DNA from: Sporosarcina gallistercoris
GTDB lineage: Bacteria; Bacillota; Bacilli; Bacillales_A; Planococcaceae
Assembly (NCBI RefSeq): GCF_014836415.1
Contig: NZ_JACSQY010000008.1
Span: forward strand, 101,821-165,820
DNA length: 64,000 bases
Direction of reading: 5' to 3'
In this document: piece after piece, positions 30,357-40,097 of the stretch
Position numbering within the stretch: position 1 is the first letter of the stretch
Layout of the letters: each line of letters begins with the position of its first letter
The notes under the pieces: model-generated
The model's database searches: none
What the model saw: only the letters and a program-made list of their open reading frames with translations
What the model was told of the DNA's origin: nothing
Translations under genes and position numbers: made by a program

Positions 30357-30458
30357 TTAGTACAAATAAGCCGCGCCTACAATGATCAATAGAATGAACA
30401 GGACAACCAACAATGCGAATCCAGATCCTGCTCCAGTACCTCCAGCGTATCCACTCAT
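30357..30458 (-). CDS. YjcZ/SscA-family small spore protein
   Basis: A 33-residue protein with N-terminus MSGYAGGTGAGSGFALLVVL and a hydrophobic stretch FILLIIVGAAYLY to the end. The pattern GxxxGFALxVVLFILLIIVGA is that of the YjcZ family of small sporulation proteins; the location near prsA and scoC matches sscA (yhzE) of B. subtilis as I recall it. GGGGGTG precedes the ATG. It is below the usual gene-size cutoff and easily missed. The function in spore coat assembly is by family inference. Confidence 0.8.
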   Translation of the reverse strand: MSGYAGGTGAGSGFALLVVLFILLIIVGAAYLY

Positions 30459-30534
30459 CGAAGCACCCCCTCTCTTCTTTTGTATCTTATGCGAACCCCT
30501 TTTCAATAGTTGGGCGAATTTAGCGGGAACTTTT

Positions 30535-30563
30535 TTGTGCTCAATTCGTTTGTATGTTATAGT
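30535..30563 (+). promoter_or_regulatory. prsA promoter
   Basis: -35 TTGTGC (30535-30540), 17-nt spacer, -10 TATAGT (30558-30563), 40 nt upstream of the prsA ATG. Confidence 0.7.
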
Positions 30564-30602
30564 GGCACTTGTTAATTACATTTACAGAGGAGTATCTAAA
30601 CT

Positions 30603-31544
30603 ATGAAAAAAACAGTCTTATCGTTCACGTTGGCAGCATCCGTTCTTGCTCTCCCGGCTTGTTCTGGGAATGCTTCCGATGATGAAGCAATCGTTACATC
30701 CAAAGATGGAGATATAACTAAGAGTGAATTTTACCAGGAGATGAAAGATTCTGTTGGTGAGCAAGCACTGCAAATGATGGTGATTGAAAAGGTCCTCGAA
30801 TCAAAATATGATGTATCCGACAAAGATGTGCAGGCAGAATACGATGACGTCAAAAAACAGCTTGGCGATAACTTCGATCAGTACTTGGCACAGCAACAAC
30901 AAACTGCGGATGGATTCAAAAAAGCGATCAAACTCAACAAACTTCAAGAAGCAGCGCTTACAGATGGTATTAAGGTAAGCGATGAAGAGCTCAACAAATA
31001 TCTAGAGCAAAAGAATACAGAAGTAAAAGCTAGCCACATCTTGGTTGAAGACGAAGAAAAGGCTAAAGAAGTGAAGAAAAAAGCAGATGCTGGCGAAGAT
31101 TTCGCGAAGCTTGCAAAAGAATATTCCACTGAAGAGGGCGCTGATGAGTCAGGTGGCGAACTTGGATGGTTTGGTGAAGGAAAAATGGTTCAAGAATTCT
31201 GGGATGCTGCTGTAGCAATGGAAAAAGGAACAATCAGCGAACCGGTCCAATCCGAGTTCGGTTACCATATCATTAAATTAGAAGATAAGCGTAAAGTAGA
31301 TGACAAAGAACCTACTAAAGAAGAAAAAGAAAAAGCGAAACAAGAGTTGAAGCTTGCAAAAGCGGATACAAGCACAATTGTCGACAAAGTTGCGAAGCTC
31401 ATGAAAGATGCAGACGTAAAAGTGAAAGACAAAGAATTGAAATCTGCAATGGATATGTTCAACCAAAGCAATCCTGAAGCTAAAGAAGACGGCACAGATG
31501 CGCCGGCTGACGATGAAGCGGATGTAGAAGACGAAAAGAAGTAA
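30603..31544 (+). CDS. prsA: PrsA foldase lipoprotein (parvulin-type peptidyl-prolyl isomerase)
   Basis: 313 residues: signal peptide with lipobox LPAC (Cys20), N-terminal chaperone helices, a parvulin PPIase domain (about residues 140-230: VKASHILVEDEEKAKEV, GELGWFGEGKMVQEFWDAAVAM, SEFGYHIIKLEDKR), and an acidic C-terminus rich in Asp, Glu and Ala. It folds exported proteins on the outer face of the membrane and is a substrate for the Lgt encoded at 17857. Preceded by a promoter and followed by a strong terminator, so it is monocistronic. Confidence 0.97.
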   Translation: MKKTVLSFTLAASVLALPACSGNASDDEAIVTSKDGDITKSEFYQEMKDSVGEQALQMMVIEKVLESKYDVSDKDVQAEYDDVKKQLGDNFDQYLAQQQQTADGFKKAIKLNKLQEAALTDGIKVSDEELNKYLEQKNTEVKASHILVEDEEKAKEVKKKADAGEDFAKLAKEYSTEEGADESGGELGWFGEGKMVQEFWDAAVAMEKGTISEPVQSEFGYHIIKLEDKRKVDDKEPTKEEKEKAKQELKLAKADTSTIVDKVAKLMKDADVKVKDKELKSAMDMFNQSNPEAKEDGTDAPADDEADVEDEKK

Positions 31545-31552
31545 GTATGAAT

Positions 31553-31599
31553 AAGTCGCATGGTTTGTCAGATGTTCTGACGGACCATGTGGCTTTTTT
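31553..31599 (+). terminator. prsA terminator
   Basis: A long near-perfect stem of about 20 bp (AAGTCGCATGGTTTGTCAGA with its complement) with a 3-nt loop and a six-T tract, 8 nt after the stop. Confidence 0.9.
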
Positions 31600-31786
31600 G
31601 TTTGAGAGGGGTGCTGAGATTGATGAGCTACCCGCTCATTCCCGCGGCAATTCACCTTTTCCTACTCGTATCCAAGCTCGCGACCAATCCTTCTTTCCCT
31701 AATCCAAAACCAAGACTGATTGGTGTGCTCCGCTTCGCTGCGCATTTAGGGATGTGGAGAGTGTTGGAATACGGATTTCCGCTGCA

Positions 31787-31990
31787 ACCCGATCGTTTCT
31801 CCTTGCCACCCGCTCATTCCCACGAGCTACCCGATCGTTTCTCCCTGTTACCCGCTCATTCCCACGAGCTACCCGATCGTTTCTCCCTGTTACCCGCTCA
31901 TTCCCACGAGCTACCCGACCGTTTCTCCCTGCCACCCGCTCATTCCCGCGTGCTACCCGACCGTTTCTCCCTGCTACCCGCTCCTTACAA
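31787..31990. repeat. 42-bp tandem repeat, about 4.9 copies
   Basis: Units start at 31787, 31829, 31871, 31913 and 31955, each beginning ACCCGATCGTTTC or ACCCGACCGTTTC and each made of two related 21-bp halves (ACCCGATCGTTTCTCC and ACCCGCTCATTCCC). A lone half-unit is at 31630. Because 42 is divisible by three, several frames stay open over it. On minus a 7-residue motif alternates RVARGNE and RVTGRND. It lies in the convergent gap between prsA and yhaM (about 540 nt). No real gene is evident there. Confidence 0.85.
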
Positions 31991-32052
31991 AGTTTAAAAT
32001 CGTTTTCAATGACAAGCACTTTCTCCGCCATAATCACTCCAATACCCAAGAC

Positions 32053-32080
32053 AAAAGGAGCTTCCGCGGAAGCTCCTTTT
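32053..32080 (-). terminator. yhaM terminator
   Basis: AAAAGGAGCTTCCGCGGAAGCTCCTTTT is a perfect 14-bp self-complementary hairpin directly after the yhaM stop; on the minus strand a T-rich run (TTTTGTCTT) follows. Confidence 0.88.
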
Positions 32081-32088
32081 CACTAGGC

Positions 32089-33027
32089 TTATTCAAATGT
32101 TGGCTTATAGAATGAACGATTCTCCAATGGGAAGATGCGTTCAGAAAACTCGCCTGGCGCAGTTTTACTCATTGCTCGGTTCAGCATGTTCATTTTAGCA
32201 TCGATATTATCGATGTAGTGTAACATTTCCGCCTCAGGCAGCATCGGGCGTTTCGGGCTGCCCCACTCCTCTTTTCCGTGATGGGAGAGCACCATGTGCT
32301 GAAGGAGCATCACTTCTTCTCCTGACACATCCAGCTCATCTGCCGCTTTAGAGATCTCCGTTACCATGATGCTAATATGACCGAGCAGATTCCCTTCTAC
32401 AGTGTAGTGAGCTGCAACGGGACCGGATAATTCAATGACTTTCCCGATATCATGCAAAATCACGCCTGAATACAATAAGTCCTTGTTCAAAGTTGGATAC
32501 AGATCCGCCACTGCTTTGGAAAGCTTCAACATGGACACTACGTGGTCGAGTAACCCAGATACATAATCGTGGTGGTTCCGTGTTGCCGCAGGATACATCA
32601 TGAACGCTTCTTGGTGTTTTTTGATCAAATGACGTGTAATCCGTTGGATATGGGGATTCTTCATTTCAAAGAAGAACTGCATTAACTCATCCATGAGGTC
32701 CTCTTTACTCTTTTCAGCAGAAGGCACGAGATCGGACATCGTAATTCCTTCATCTGCTTTCGCAGGGCGGATGCTCTTAATGCGAAGTTGGTTTTTTCCA
32801 CGATACTCGTGAACTTCTCCACCTACACGTACAATTTCAGCAGCTGCATACAAACGCTCCTGCTCTTCTCCCGTATCCCAAAGCTTGGCTTCCAAATCTC
32901 CACTTTTGTCTTGTAGCACAAGTGACATGAATGGACTGCCTTGTTGCGTGACACCCTTCGTGGATTGTTTGATGAACAAAAATAAATCTACCGGTTCTCC
33001 TACTTTATGATCTAATAGTTTTTTCAT
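32089..33027 (-). CDS. yhaM: 3'-5' exoribonuclease YhaM
   Basis: 312 residues: N-terminal OB-fold nucleic-acid-binding domain ([20 protein letters not shown], about residues 12-85) and an HD-domain phosphohydrolase ([29 protein letters not shown]) that carries the nuclease activity. It degrades RNA ends in a Mn-dependent way in B. subtilis. It overlaps yhaN by 4 nt (ATGA), in the operon yhaO-yhaN-yhaM. Confidence 0.94.
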   Translation of the reverse strand: MKKLLDHKVGEPVDLFLFIKQSTKGVTQQGSPFMSLVLQDKSGDLEAKLWDTGEEQERLYAAAEIVRVGGEVHEYRGKNQLRIKSIRPAKADEGITMSDLVPSAEKSKEDLMDELMQFFFEMKNPHIQRITRHLIKKHQEAFMMYPAATRNHHDYVSGLLDHVVSMLKLSKAVADLYPTLNKDLLYSGVILHDIGKVIELSGPVAAHYTVEGNLLGHISIMVTEISKAADELDVSGEEVMLLQHMVLSHHGKEEWGSPKRPMLPEAEMLHYIDNIDAKMNMLNRAMSKTAPGEFSERIFPLENRSFYKPTFE

Positions 33028-35924
33028 AATGCAACTCCTTCTGATGAGCTTCCAATTTCGGAAACATTGATAATTTTAGCTTCTGGCCAATGAGGAGCAA
33101 GTGTCTCATGGCAAGTAAATACGAGAAATTGATGCTCTGACGATAATTCAGATATGAGTTGAGTCATACGAGATAGCCGTTTCGCATCGAAGTGGACAAA
33201 TGGATCATCCATAATAATAGGAAACGGAGCTTGTTCCGCTAACTCACCCGCAAGCGATAGCCGAATCGCAATATACGCTTGTTCTTTCGTGGCTTGGCTC
33301 AATTCCGCAATCGCAAACGGTTGACCGTCATTACGCAATGCTTGAAATTGGCCGTCAGGATGAATCTCGAGTTGAGCATACTGTCCTGCTGTTAACTGGG
33401 AAAACAAGTTGTTAGCACGTGTTAACACGGCAGGCAATTTTTTCTCTTTCAAGTCCCCCATCGTTTGGCGGATCGCTTCCGCCGCTACTTGACGACTCGA
33501 CCACGATAACGCCAGGGCATTGAATTCCGCTTTTTTGTTTTCATAGAGCTGCTGTGTGTGAAGATGTGCATCGTCAGATAGAAGAGCTTCCGTTTTATGC
33601 AGTAACGCAGCACGTTCATCAGTCAACTGGGAAATCGCATGTTCCGCAGCTGCCAATCGTTCTTCGCATAAGGCAAGATGCTGCTGGATCCGTCCTTCAT
33701 CATCGTCAAATCCCTCCGCGTGATGAAGTGACTTCAACTGGTCATTCAATCCGTCCAGACTCAGTTGCAATGTCTGGACATGCTGCCACCGATCATATGC
33801 ATCATAGAATGATTGTTTGTCGGAAACGCCTGCCTGCTCAAATAATTGCTGCTCTTGGTTGTGATACGCCTGCAGTTCAAGTTTCTTCTCTTCGATCGTC
33901 CTTGAAAATTCCTTCACTTGCCGTTCATCCGTTTCGGCCAAGAGCGATGCATCTCGCAGCTTCCGAGCCTCTTGCCTGACTAAAGTATACAGGTCCGCTT
34001 CAGGAACTTCACGCGCAAGCACTGTCCTTGCATACTCAAGATGCTGCTCGATTTTCTTATTGGTTTCCTGCTGATTGTTCGTTCGCTCGATTAAGGATCG
34101 ATCGGTTTCTTGCAGCTGACGTACCAACCGGAACAACTCAGGAATCGCTTCAATCCCCGCTCCAACAGTCAAACCACATTGGCGAAGTTCTTCTGTAAAC
34201 TGCTTACGGGCATCCATTTCTTTGCGACTCAAGTCTGCTAAATCACTTCTAAGGGAATCTATGTCCATCGCATGACCATCAGCTGTCAGTTTCAACTGCT
34301 CCGCTTTTCGGAGGAAATCTTCCGTCCCCTTGCACAGTTCTTCAAATGCCTCTTCTTTACCTTCATACGCTTTTATAAGTGCATTCATCTCTTTCATGCG
34401 CTCGTCAGATTGCACAGGACCTTCTTGCTTTTGCCACAGTCCATAGCCGCTTACTGCCGCAATCAGCACGCCTAATGCAACAATGACCCACTGTTGCTGT
34501 AAAAGACCATACCCCGCCACTAAAATCGCAGCTACAAGCAAAATCCAACTGACTGTTTTAGAAGTTTCCTGTTGTTCTTCCCTTGCAAAAGACACATACG
34601 CTTTTGCTTCAGAAAGACGCGCGCGCACAGCTGGCCATTTTGCTGCTTGCGCTTGTTCTTCCGAGCTTGGCGCTTCAGCATCCAGCCTCTCAAGTTGCTG
34701 AACAGCCCTGCGTTCCATCTCTTCGGTCCGTCGCAATTCCAGCTGGCTGGACTGAACTGCACGTTCTGTTTGCTGTACGCGTTCTGCTAATTCTTGAAAG
34801 CGTTGCTCCTGAGTGAACGAACTATCCAGTTGCAAAAGCGCTTCAGCTTGAGATGGATCAGATGCACCGAGAAGACCGAGCAGCCGCTGTCGTTCCGATG
34901 TTAACCGTGCCATATCTGATTTTGTGCTGATAAGCTCTTGTTGAAGTACTTGCCAATCAGATTCTTTCGCAAGCAATGCCTCAACTGCCACTTCCCGATT
35001 TTTTTGTCCCACTTCTTTCAGCTGATCCTGTACGTGGTGCAATTGAAATGACGCCCGAGCGAGAACGGCTTCCGCTTCATGTTTTTTACTTTCCAACATT
35101 TCTTGATCTCGTATGTCGTTCGGAGGGAAATCCGTATTCCCGAGCTCCTCGATTTCTGAAAGCAACCGATTTCTTTTCGCAATGATCGGAATCCGCAAAA
35201 GAGCACTCTCGAGCTTTTTTGACTCCATCTGGCAGTTCTGCACAATACTCCGTTCCGCCAGCAGTTGCTGTTCCACTTCTTCTAGCCGGATCACAGCGGG
35301 TTCGTATTCATCCACTTTCGCTCTTTGTGTTTTCAGTGTGTCTTCCAACTCGCGAAGTTCTTTCAATAGCACATTCATTTGAGGATTTTTACCCGATTTT
35401 TTAAATAGATCCGCTTTTTCTTTCTCAAGCCTTTTCTCCAATTGAAGCAGTGTATCGATCCCCGTCGTTCCTGAAGATAACAACGTGCGGCTTAGCTCGT
35501 CTGAATCCATGTGTTCCAATCCTTGCAGTTGGAACAACGAAAAAGAGAAAACCGACTCAAAGGCTGCTCGATCATACTGACGCAATAGATCATTGAGTTC
35601 CGTCTGCCCGCCTATCGTACCATCTTCGAATCGGACAGTTACATCTCCAGCCGATTTCCCGCGGATCCGTTCTACTTCAACCAGACCATACTTCTTATCC
35701 CTGAGGATCATTTTTCCACCATAGCGAGATCCGGTTTTCGGTTCATAGCGCAATAGTGCATTGTTTTTAGGTGGGAAGCCAAATAATACGTGTAAGATGA
35801 ATTGGTAAATCGTCGTTTTGCCGGCTTCATTCTCCCCGTAAAAAACCGTGACTCCATCCCCAAGCTCAATCGTCACATTGCTGTGGCGGCCGAATCCATA
35901 GATTGTTAACCGCTCAATCTTCAT
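33024..35924 (-). CDS. yhaN: SbcC/Rad50-like ATPase YhaN
   Basis: 966 residues. The N-terminal ABC head has [17 protein letters not shown] and Walker [10 protein letters not shown] (about residue 34). Very long coiled coils cover about residues 170-450 and 520-820, with two membrane-like segments between them ([38 protein letters not shown], about residues 455-495). The C-terminal head has [22 protein letters not shown] and [14 protein letters not shown]. It is the SbcC-type partner of YhaO. The physiological role is not well defined. Overlaps yhaM by 4 nt. Confidence 0.9.
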   Translation of the reverse strand: MKIERLTIYGFGRHSNVTIELGDGVTVFYGENEAGKTTIYQFILHVLFGFPPKNNALLRYEPKTGSRYGGKMILRDKKYGLVEVERIRGKSAGDVTVRFEDGTIGGQTELNDLLRQYDRAAFESVFSFSLFQLQGLEHMDSDELSRTLLSSGTTGIDTLLQLEKRLEKEKADLFKKSGKNPQMNVLLKELRELEDTLKTQRAKVDEYEPAVIRLEEVEQQLLAERSIVQNCQMESKKLESALLRIPIIAKRNRLLSEIEELGNTDFPPNDIRDQEMLESKKHEAEAVLARASFQLHHVQDQLKEVGQKNREVAVEALLAKESDWQVLQQELISTKSDMARLTSERQRLLGLLGASDPSQAEALLQLDSSFTQEQRFQELAERVQQTERAVQSSQLELRRTEEMERRAVQQLERLDAEAPSSEEQAQAAKWPAVRARLSEAKAYVSFAREEQQETSKTVSWILLVAAILVAGYGLLQQQWVIVALGVLIAAVSGYGLWQKQEGPVQSDERMKEMNALIKAYEGKEEAFEELCKGTEDFLRKAEQLKLTADGHAMDIDSLRSDLADLSRKEMDARKQFTEELRQCGLTVGAGIEAIPELFRLVRQLQETDRSLIERTNNQQETNKKIEQHLEYARTVLAREVPEADLYTLVRQEARKLRDASLLAETDERQVKEFSRTIEEKKLELQAYHNQEQQLFEQAGVSDKQSFYDAYDRWQHVQTLQLSLDGLNDQLKSLHHAEGFDDDEGRIQQHLALCEERLAAAEHAISQLTDERAALLHKTEALLSDDAHLHTQQLYENKKAEFNALALSWSSRQVAAEAIRQTMGDLKEKKLPAVLTRANNLFSQLTAGQYAQLEIHPDGQFQALRNDGQPFAIAELSQATKEQAYIAIRLSLAGELAEQAPFPIIMDDPFVHFDAKRLSRMTQLISELSSEHQFLVFTCHETLAPHWPEAKIINVSEIGSSSEGVAL

Positions 35925-35942
35925 AGCGCGTCACCTCTGTTT

Positions 35943-37148
35943 TCATGTCGACAGCTCATTTGAAATGAGTTCCCCTGCTTCTTTACGCAATTCTTCTTTC
36001 ATTTCAGAAGATAACGGAAACAAATAAGGTCCGGAGCGTGCATGCTGATACACATCTTGTAACACCATTCTCCAATCTTCTTCCTCCCAATTTTCCATCT
36101 GCTCTTTCACGGAGCGAACGAGTGGAGATTCCGGAGAGAGTGAACTCCTTTGTTGCGACTCAACAAATAGCTCAGAGAACCAGACATCGGGATCTGCTGA
36201 TTCACGCAACACTTCCAGCCATTCGTCGTCTGATGAACCGCTGAACAAATGAGTCGCTTCCGCACTCATCTTCACATTGCGTACGCTAAGTATACTCGAA
36301 CCGTTACGCTCAACGACTTCAGTCGCTGTATTCTGACAGGCAATCAACCACTCATTGGCAAGACTTATTTCCTTGCAATCGACTTCGATTTCATCAAATA
36401 CAAGAACTGATGTCGGAACGAATTTCAATGCCGCCTGATTCAATTCCAATTCCACATCGTAAAAACCTTTCACTCCCTGCTCGTTGCGATGACGGCCTTG
36501 CAAGTTACCTGGGTAGACAATCGGAGGCTCGTTATGTAAAAGTTGCCGTTTATGGATGTGCCCAAGCGCCCAATACTGATAGCCCTTTTCTAGCAATGCT
36601 TCTGTAGTAAATGGTGCATAGACGGCATGCGTTTCTTCACCGGCAATACTGCCATGAAGCATTCCGATGTCAATTGTGCCCGGTTCCCGATTCGATTTCG
36701 GGAAACGTCCAATCATCGCTTCTTTAATGTGCCGTTCCTTATAGCTGAATCCATGGATCCTGATTCGCTGACCATGAACAACCAGTTCTGCGGTCTCCAC
36801 TTCCGGACCAAATACCGTCACGTTATCCGGTAATTGAAATCTCGTCCACTTGCCTCCGAGATGATCATGATTCCCATGGGAAATGAAAACCGGGATCTCC
36901 GCCCGCTTCAAACGCTCAAGTCCTTTGACAAAACGCATTTGGGCGCGCAAACTACGATCTTCCCCATCATAGATATCCCCTGCAATGAGGACAAAATCAG
37001 GGGTAGTCTTCTCCGCATGATGGATCAGTTTTTCATAAGCAGCGAATGTACTTTCACGAAGTTCAGTCAAGCGGGTTATCGGCATGTCCGTAATTCCTTT
37101 AAATGGACTGTCTAAGTGCAAGTCCGCAGTATGCAGGAATCGAATCAT
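35943..37148 (-). CDS. yhaO: SbcD/Mre11-like metallophosphoesterase YhaO
   Basis: 401 residues with the calcineurin-type nuclease motifs: FLHTADLHLDSPFKG (D and H), GDIYDGEDRS, SHGNHDHLGG, and GHIHKRQLL. This is the Mre11/SbcD fold, paired with SbcC-like YhaN as a putative nuclease complex. The ATG at 37148 (MIRFLHTADL) with AGGAGGTG upstream is chosen; the frame to 37202 is rejected. First gene of yhaO-yhaN-yhaM. Confidence 0.92.
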   Translation of the reverse strand: MIRFLHTADLHLDSPFKGITDMPITRLTELRESTFAAYEKLIHHAEKTTPDFVLIAGDIYDGEDRSLRAQMRFVKGLERLKRAEIPVFISHGNHDHLGGKWTRFQLPDNVTVFGPEVETAELVVHGQRIRIHGFSYKERHIKEAMIGRFPKSNREPGTIDIGMLHGSIAGEETHAVYAPFTTEALLEKGYQYWALGHIHKRQLLHNEPPIVYPGNLQGRHRNEQGVKGFYDVELELNQAALKFVPTSVLVFDEIEVDCKEISLANEWLIACQNTATEVVERNGSSILSVRNVKMSAEATHLFSGSSDDEWLEVLRESADPDVWFSELFVESQQRSSLSPESPLVRSVKEQMENWEEEDWRMVLQDVYQHARSGPYLFPLSSEMKEELRKEAGELISNELST

Positions 37149-37250
37149 TGGTAAGAGACACCTCCTGGAACGAATATTTGTTCTAATTTTATCATATTTC
37201 AACTGGTTGCGCGACAGCGATCCTGTGATTCCTGCTCGAAAAAACGCGGC

Positions 37251-37281
37251 AAAAAGCAGAGGCGCCGTGCTCGCCTCTGCA
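37251..37281 (-). terminator. yhaP terminator
   Basis: Minus strand: perfect 9-bp stem GCAGAGGCG/CGCCTCTGC with 7-nt loop, then five T; it separates yhaQ-yhaP from yhaO. Confidence 0.9.
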
Positions 37282-37293
37282 AATCACTTGCTC

Positions 37294-38550
37294 TTATTCT
37301 TTTCCTAACTGGATCGCTTTTTTAATATCCTTCAAAGAACGGGATGGACCGTACATCAGGACACCGCCACGATAGACACGAGCCCCGAACCATCCGAGTA
37401 CAAAAATGGTCACGATCATAATTGCAATTGCAAGAAGGGGTTCCCACATCGGTAAATCCAGCATGCCGACCCGTAAAAACATGACGAGCGGTGTGAAGAA
37501 CGGGAAGAACGAAGCGTACTTCAAGTACACAAGCTCAGGATTTCCAAGTCCTGACGCAGCTAATATGAAAGCCGCAACAATCATCAGTGTCATCGGCATG
37601 ATCATCTGCTGGACGTCTTCTGTACGGCTTACGAGAGAGCCGAGAAGGGCTGCCAGTGTTGCATACAAGAAATAGCCGAGCAAGAAGAATACAACTGCAT
37701 AAACAAGCGTCATAGGGTTAATGTCCGCGAAGTTGAAGAAACTGCCGATTCCCTCTGTCGCTTCTGAAGCAGCCGTTTTGAAGGCGATGAATCCTGCGAT
37801 TCCGTAAAGCAGGATTTGGACAATACCAAGAGTACCGATACCGAGTACTTTCGCAAACATATGCTTCACTGGCGATACACTGGAAATCAGTATTTCCATC
37901 ACACGTGAGGATTTCTCAGTTGCGACTTCCGTTGCGATCATTCCTGAGTAAAGGATGACAGCAAAGTAAATCACAAACATGAGCACATACACTAAAATGC
38001 GTGCCTGGTTCAACTCATCTTCCGATTTCGCCGAAGCGGAAATATTATTTTTCTCAAAGTTTACTTGTGTAAAAAGAGAATCGACCTGATCACTGGATAA
38101 GGATAGCTCATCTGCTTTAATCCCTGCCTGGACCGTTTGCAGCGCATTTTTCAATGATTCCGGAAGACTCGTTTCAATGCTGCTGAGGGTCGTATACTTC
38201 GCCTGAATCGTGTTGGTTTCGTCCAAGGACAGTGTCAAAAATGAATCGATGTCTTCAGAACGAACTTGTTTTTCAAGCTCTTTCTCGCTTTCTTCTGTCG
38301 GCTCCACTACAATATCAGACTCATTCGCTTGGAGAACTGCGGCGAGTGGATCATCAATTTTTCCGCTCGTGTCGATCACTTTCAGTGTCGTCGGTTCGTC
38401 ACCGCCAATTCCGTCCATCGAATCGAGGATCCGTGGCAGATTGGACAACAAAAAGATGCCCGCAATGACTAACAATGTCGTAATGACGAACGATTTCGTT
38501 TTAGCTTTCGTCATGAACGCCTGCTTGAATATAATCCAGAATTCACGCAT
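37294..38550 (-). CDS. yhaP: ABC-2 type permease YhaP
   Basis: 418 residues: an N-terminal membrane helix, a large extracytoplasmic domain (about residues 50-195), then about five membrane segments (for example ILVYVLMFVIYFAVILYSGMIATEVATEKSSRVMEIL). It is the NatB-like permease paired with the YhaQ ATPase. It is not known what it exports. The ATG at 38550 overlaps yhaQ by 8 nt and fits the B. subtilis length of about 419; the longer frame to 38601 is rejected. Confidence 0.88.
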   Translation of the reverse strand: MREFWIIFKQAFMTKAKTKSFVITTLLVIAGIFLLSNLPRILDSMDGIGGDEPTTLKVIDTSGKIDDPLAAVLQANESDIVVEPTEESEKELEKQVRSEDIDSFLTLSLDETNTIQAKYTTLSSIETSLPESLKNALQTVQAGIKADELSLSSDQVDSLFTQVNFEKNNISASAKSEDELNQARILVYVLMFVIYFAVILYSGMIATEVATEKSSRVMEILISSVSPVKHMFAKVLGIGTLGIVQILLYGIAGFIAFKTAASEATEGIGSFFNFADINPMTLVYAVVFFLLGYFLYATLAALLGSLVSRTEDVQQMIMPMTLMIVAAFILAASGLGNPELVYLKYASFFPFFTPLVMFLRVGMLDLPMWEPLLAIAIMIVTIFVLGWFGARVYRGGVLMYGPSRSLKDIKKAIQLGKE

Positions 38551-39442
38551 GTTCTTTCCCCACCTTTGCAATGAAGATATCTTGGAGAGTCGGTTCTTCA
38601 ATCTCGAATTGTCGGACAGGACCGGCTTTCAATGCCTCTGTCAGAAGCAGTTCAGCTGTTGTGTCAGAATCCACCTGATACACAGCTCCTTCAACCGTCG
38701 GAGTTGCAGATAGGACACCTGGAAGTCCTGCAAGTGCCCCCAGCTCATAATCCGAACGGATGCGCACATTTTGTTGGCCGAATGAGCGTTTCACTTCTTT
38801 CAATGTCCCACTGACAATTTGCTTCCCGTGATCGATGATGCTGAACTGCTCACATAATTCTTCCACATGGTCCATCCGGTGACTGGAAAAGACAATCGTC
38901 GCTCCGTTATTCCGGATATCCAGAATCGCCTTTTTCAACATTTCCACGTTCACGGGGTCTAAACCAGAGAAAGGTTCATCGAGAATGATCAGTTTCGGCC
39001 TATGCAAAAGCGCCGCAATCACTTGTATCTTTTGCTGATTCCCTTTTGACAGTTCCTCCACTTTTTTGTTCAAATACTGCGGTACTTCAAAACGATCGAG
39101 CCATCCGCCGATTTCCCTTTTAGCATCGGACCGTTTCATGCCTCGCAGCTCCGCTAAAAAGAGCAACTGTTCTTCGACTTTCATTTTCGGATACAATCCG
39201 CGTTCTTCTGGAAGATATCCGATTTGAGGGCTTGTCGCATAAGAAATCGGTTTCCCATTCCAAGTAATGCGTCCTTCGTTCGGAGTCAGCAGTCCGAGAA
39301 TCATTCGGAATGTCGTCGTTTTACCCGCACCGTTTGCACCGAGAAATCCATACATCGTTCCTTCTCCAACTGTCAGCGAAAGGTCATTCACGGCTGTGAA
39401 GTCCCCAAATCGTTTCGTCACGTGTTCAATTTGTAATGACAT
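38543..39442 (-). CDS. yhaQ: ABC transporter ATP-binding protein YhaQ
   Basis: 299 residues: Walker A FLGANGAGKTTT (about residue 34), IGYLPEERGLYPKM, signature LSKGNQQKIQVI, Walker B KLIILDEPFSGLDP, and a C-terminal extension of about 80 residues. It is NatA-like and drives YhaP. AAGGGGGAG precedes the ATG. Overlaps yhaP by 8 nt. Confidence 0.93.
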   Translation of the reverse strand: MSLQIEHVTKRFGDFTAVNDLSLTVGEGTMYGFLGANGAGKTTTFRMILGLLTPNEGRITWNGKPISYATSPQIGYLPEERGLYPKMKVEEQLLFLAELRGMKRSDAKREIGGWLDRFEVPQYLNKKVEELSKGNQQKIQVIAALLHRPKLIILDEPFSGLDPVNVEMLKKAILDIRNNGATIVFSSHRMDHVEELCEQFSIIDHGKQIVSGTLKEVKRSFGQQNVRIRSDYELGALAGLPGVLSATPTVEGAVYQVDSDTTAELLLTEALKAGPVRQFEIEEPTLQDIFIAKVGKEHA

Positions 39443-39524
39443 GATTGTACTCCCCCTTATTTCCCCTATACTAAAGACTACGATTCACGTGCCCTTTTGT
39501 TTCAGTTTTTTTACGTTACTCACC

Positions 39525-39824
39525 TTATAGTTTTCTGTTATATATGAACACCGCTAGATAATAGGTCAATAATCCAGTCACATATAAGATCGTTAGTAAC
39601 ATGGATGCCAGCTTCCAGCCTTCAATTATCAATGCTGCAATCGCTAGGATATATGTCAGTCCAACGAAAACAATCCACGAGGCAGTACGTGCCTTCACAT
39701 GCACCTTTTCGTATCGTTCATCAAATAAGCGAGCTTTTTTCCCTCTCCGCCATACAATCAGAATAATGATTGAGACAATTCCTACACCAGTTAGGATCCC
39801 TGCAGCCGTTGACAACCAATCCAT
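39525..39824 (-). CDS. small membrane protein, three helices, partner of the XRE regulator
   Basis: 99 residues with three hydrophobic helices (about 10-26 GILTGVGIVSIIILIVWR, about 48-68 ASWIVFVGLTYILAIAALI, about 73-92 ASMLLTILYVTGLLTYYLAV). It follows the XRE-family gene by 21 nt in the same orientation, a frequent pairing of a small HTH protein with a DUF2178-like membrane protein. I do not recognise its function. Its expression should be controlled by the operator upstream of the XRE gene. Confidence 0.7.
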   Translation of the reverse strand: MDWLSTAAGILTGVGIVSIIILIVWRRGKKARLFDERYEKVHVKARTASWIVFVGLTYILAIAALIIEGWKLASMLLTILYVTGLLTYYLAVFIYNRKL

Positions 39825-39845
39825 CCTGTTTCCCCCTTCCTGCTT

Positions 39846-40046
39846 TCATTCCATTTCCTCAGGGTCAAAAATCTCTTCAATTGAACGATTGAACAACTTG
39901 GCAATTTTGAATGCCAAGATAAGTGAAGGATTGTACCTTCCTTTTTCCAAAGAAATAATTGTTTGGCGAGATACTTCCAAACTTTCAGAAATCTCATCTT
40001 GCGTAAGACCCATTTCCATCCGGATCTCTCTTATCAAGTTTTTCAC
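39846..40046 (-). CDS. XRE-family HTH regulator
   Basis: 66 residues; almost the entire protein is one helix-turn-helix (IRMEMGLTQDEISESLEVSRQTIISLEKGRYNPSLILAFKIAKLF), followed by NRSIEEIFDPEEME. It resembles YgzD/YozG-type short regulators. The frame is open to 40076, but the best start is GTG at 40046, 9 nt after GGGAGG. A promoter and nested palindrome lie upstream, suggesting autoregulation of this gene and the membrane protein. Confidence 0.85.
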   Translation of the reverse strand: MKNLIREIRMEMGLTQDEISESLEVSRQTIISLEKGRYNPSLILAFKIAKLFNRSIEEIFDPEEME

Positions 40047-40097
40047 TCGAAGGTTCCCTCCCTTCCCATCTATCAATATTCACAAGGGATATCTTTC

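Noticed and set aside
31787..31990. Possible CRISPR array
   Set aside because: The 42-bp units are directly adjacent with no unique spacers and consist of two similar halves; no cas genes nearby.
31699..32049. Open frame on minus over the 42-bp repeat with RVARGNE/RVTGRND motif, and a plus-strand counterpart at 31587-31997
   Set aside because: The frames are kept open by a repeat length divisible by three. The plus frame starts inside the prsA terminator. The minus frame has at best a weak RBS (GGAG before ATG 32031), no promoter, and follows the yhaM terminator. Kept as a repeat, not as genes.
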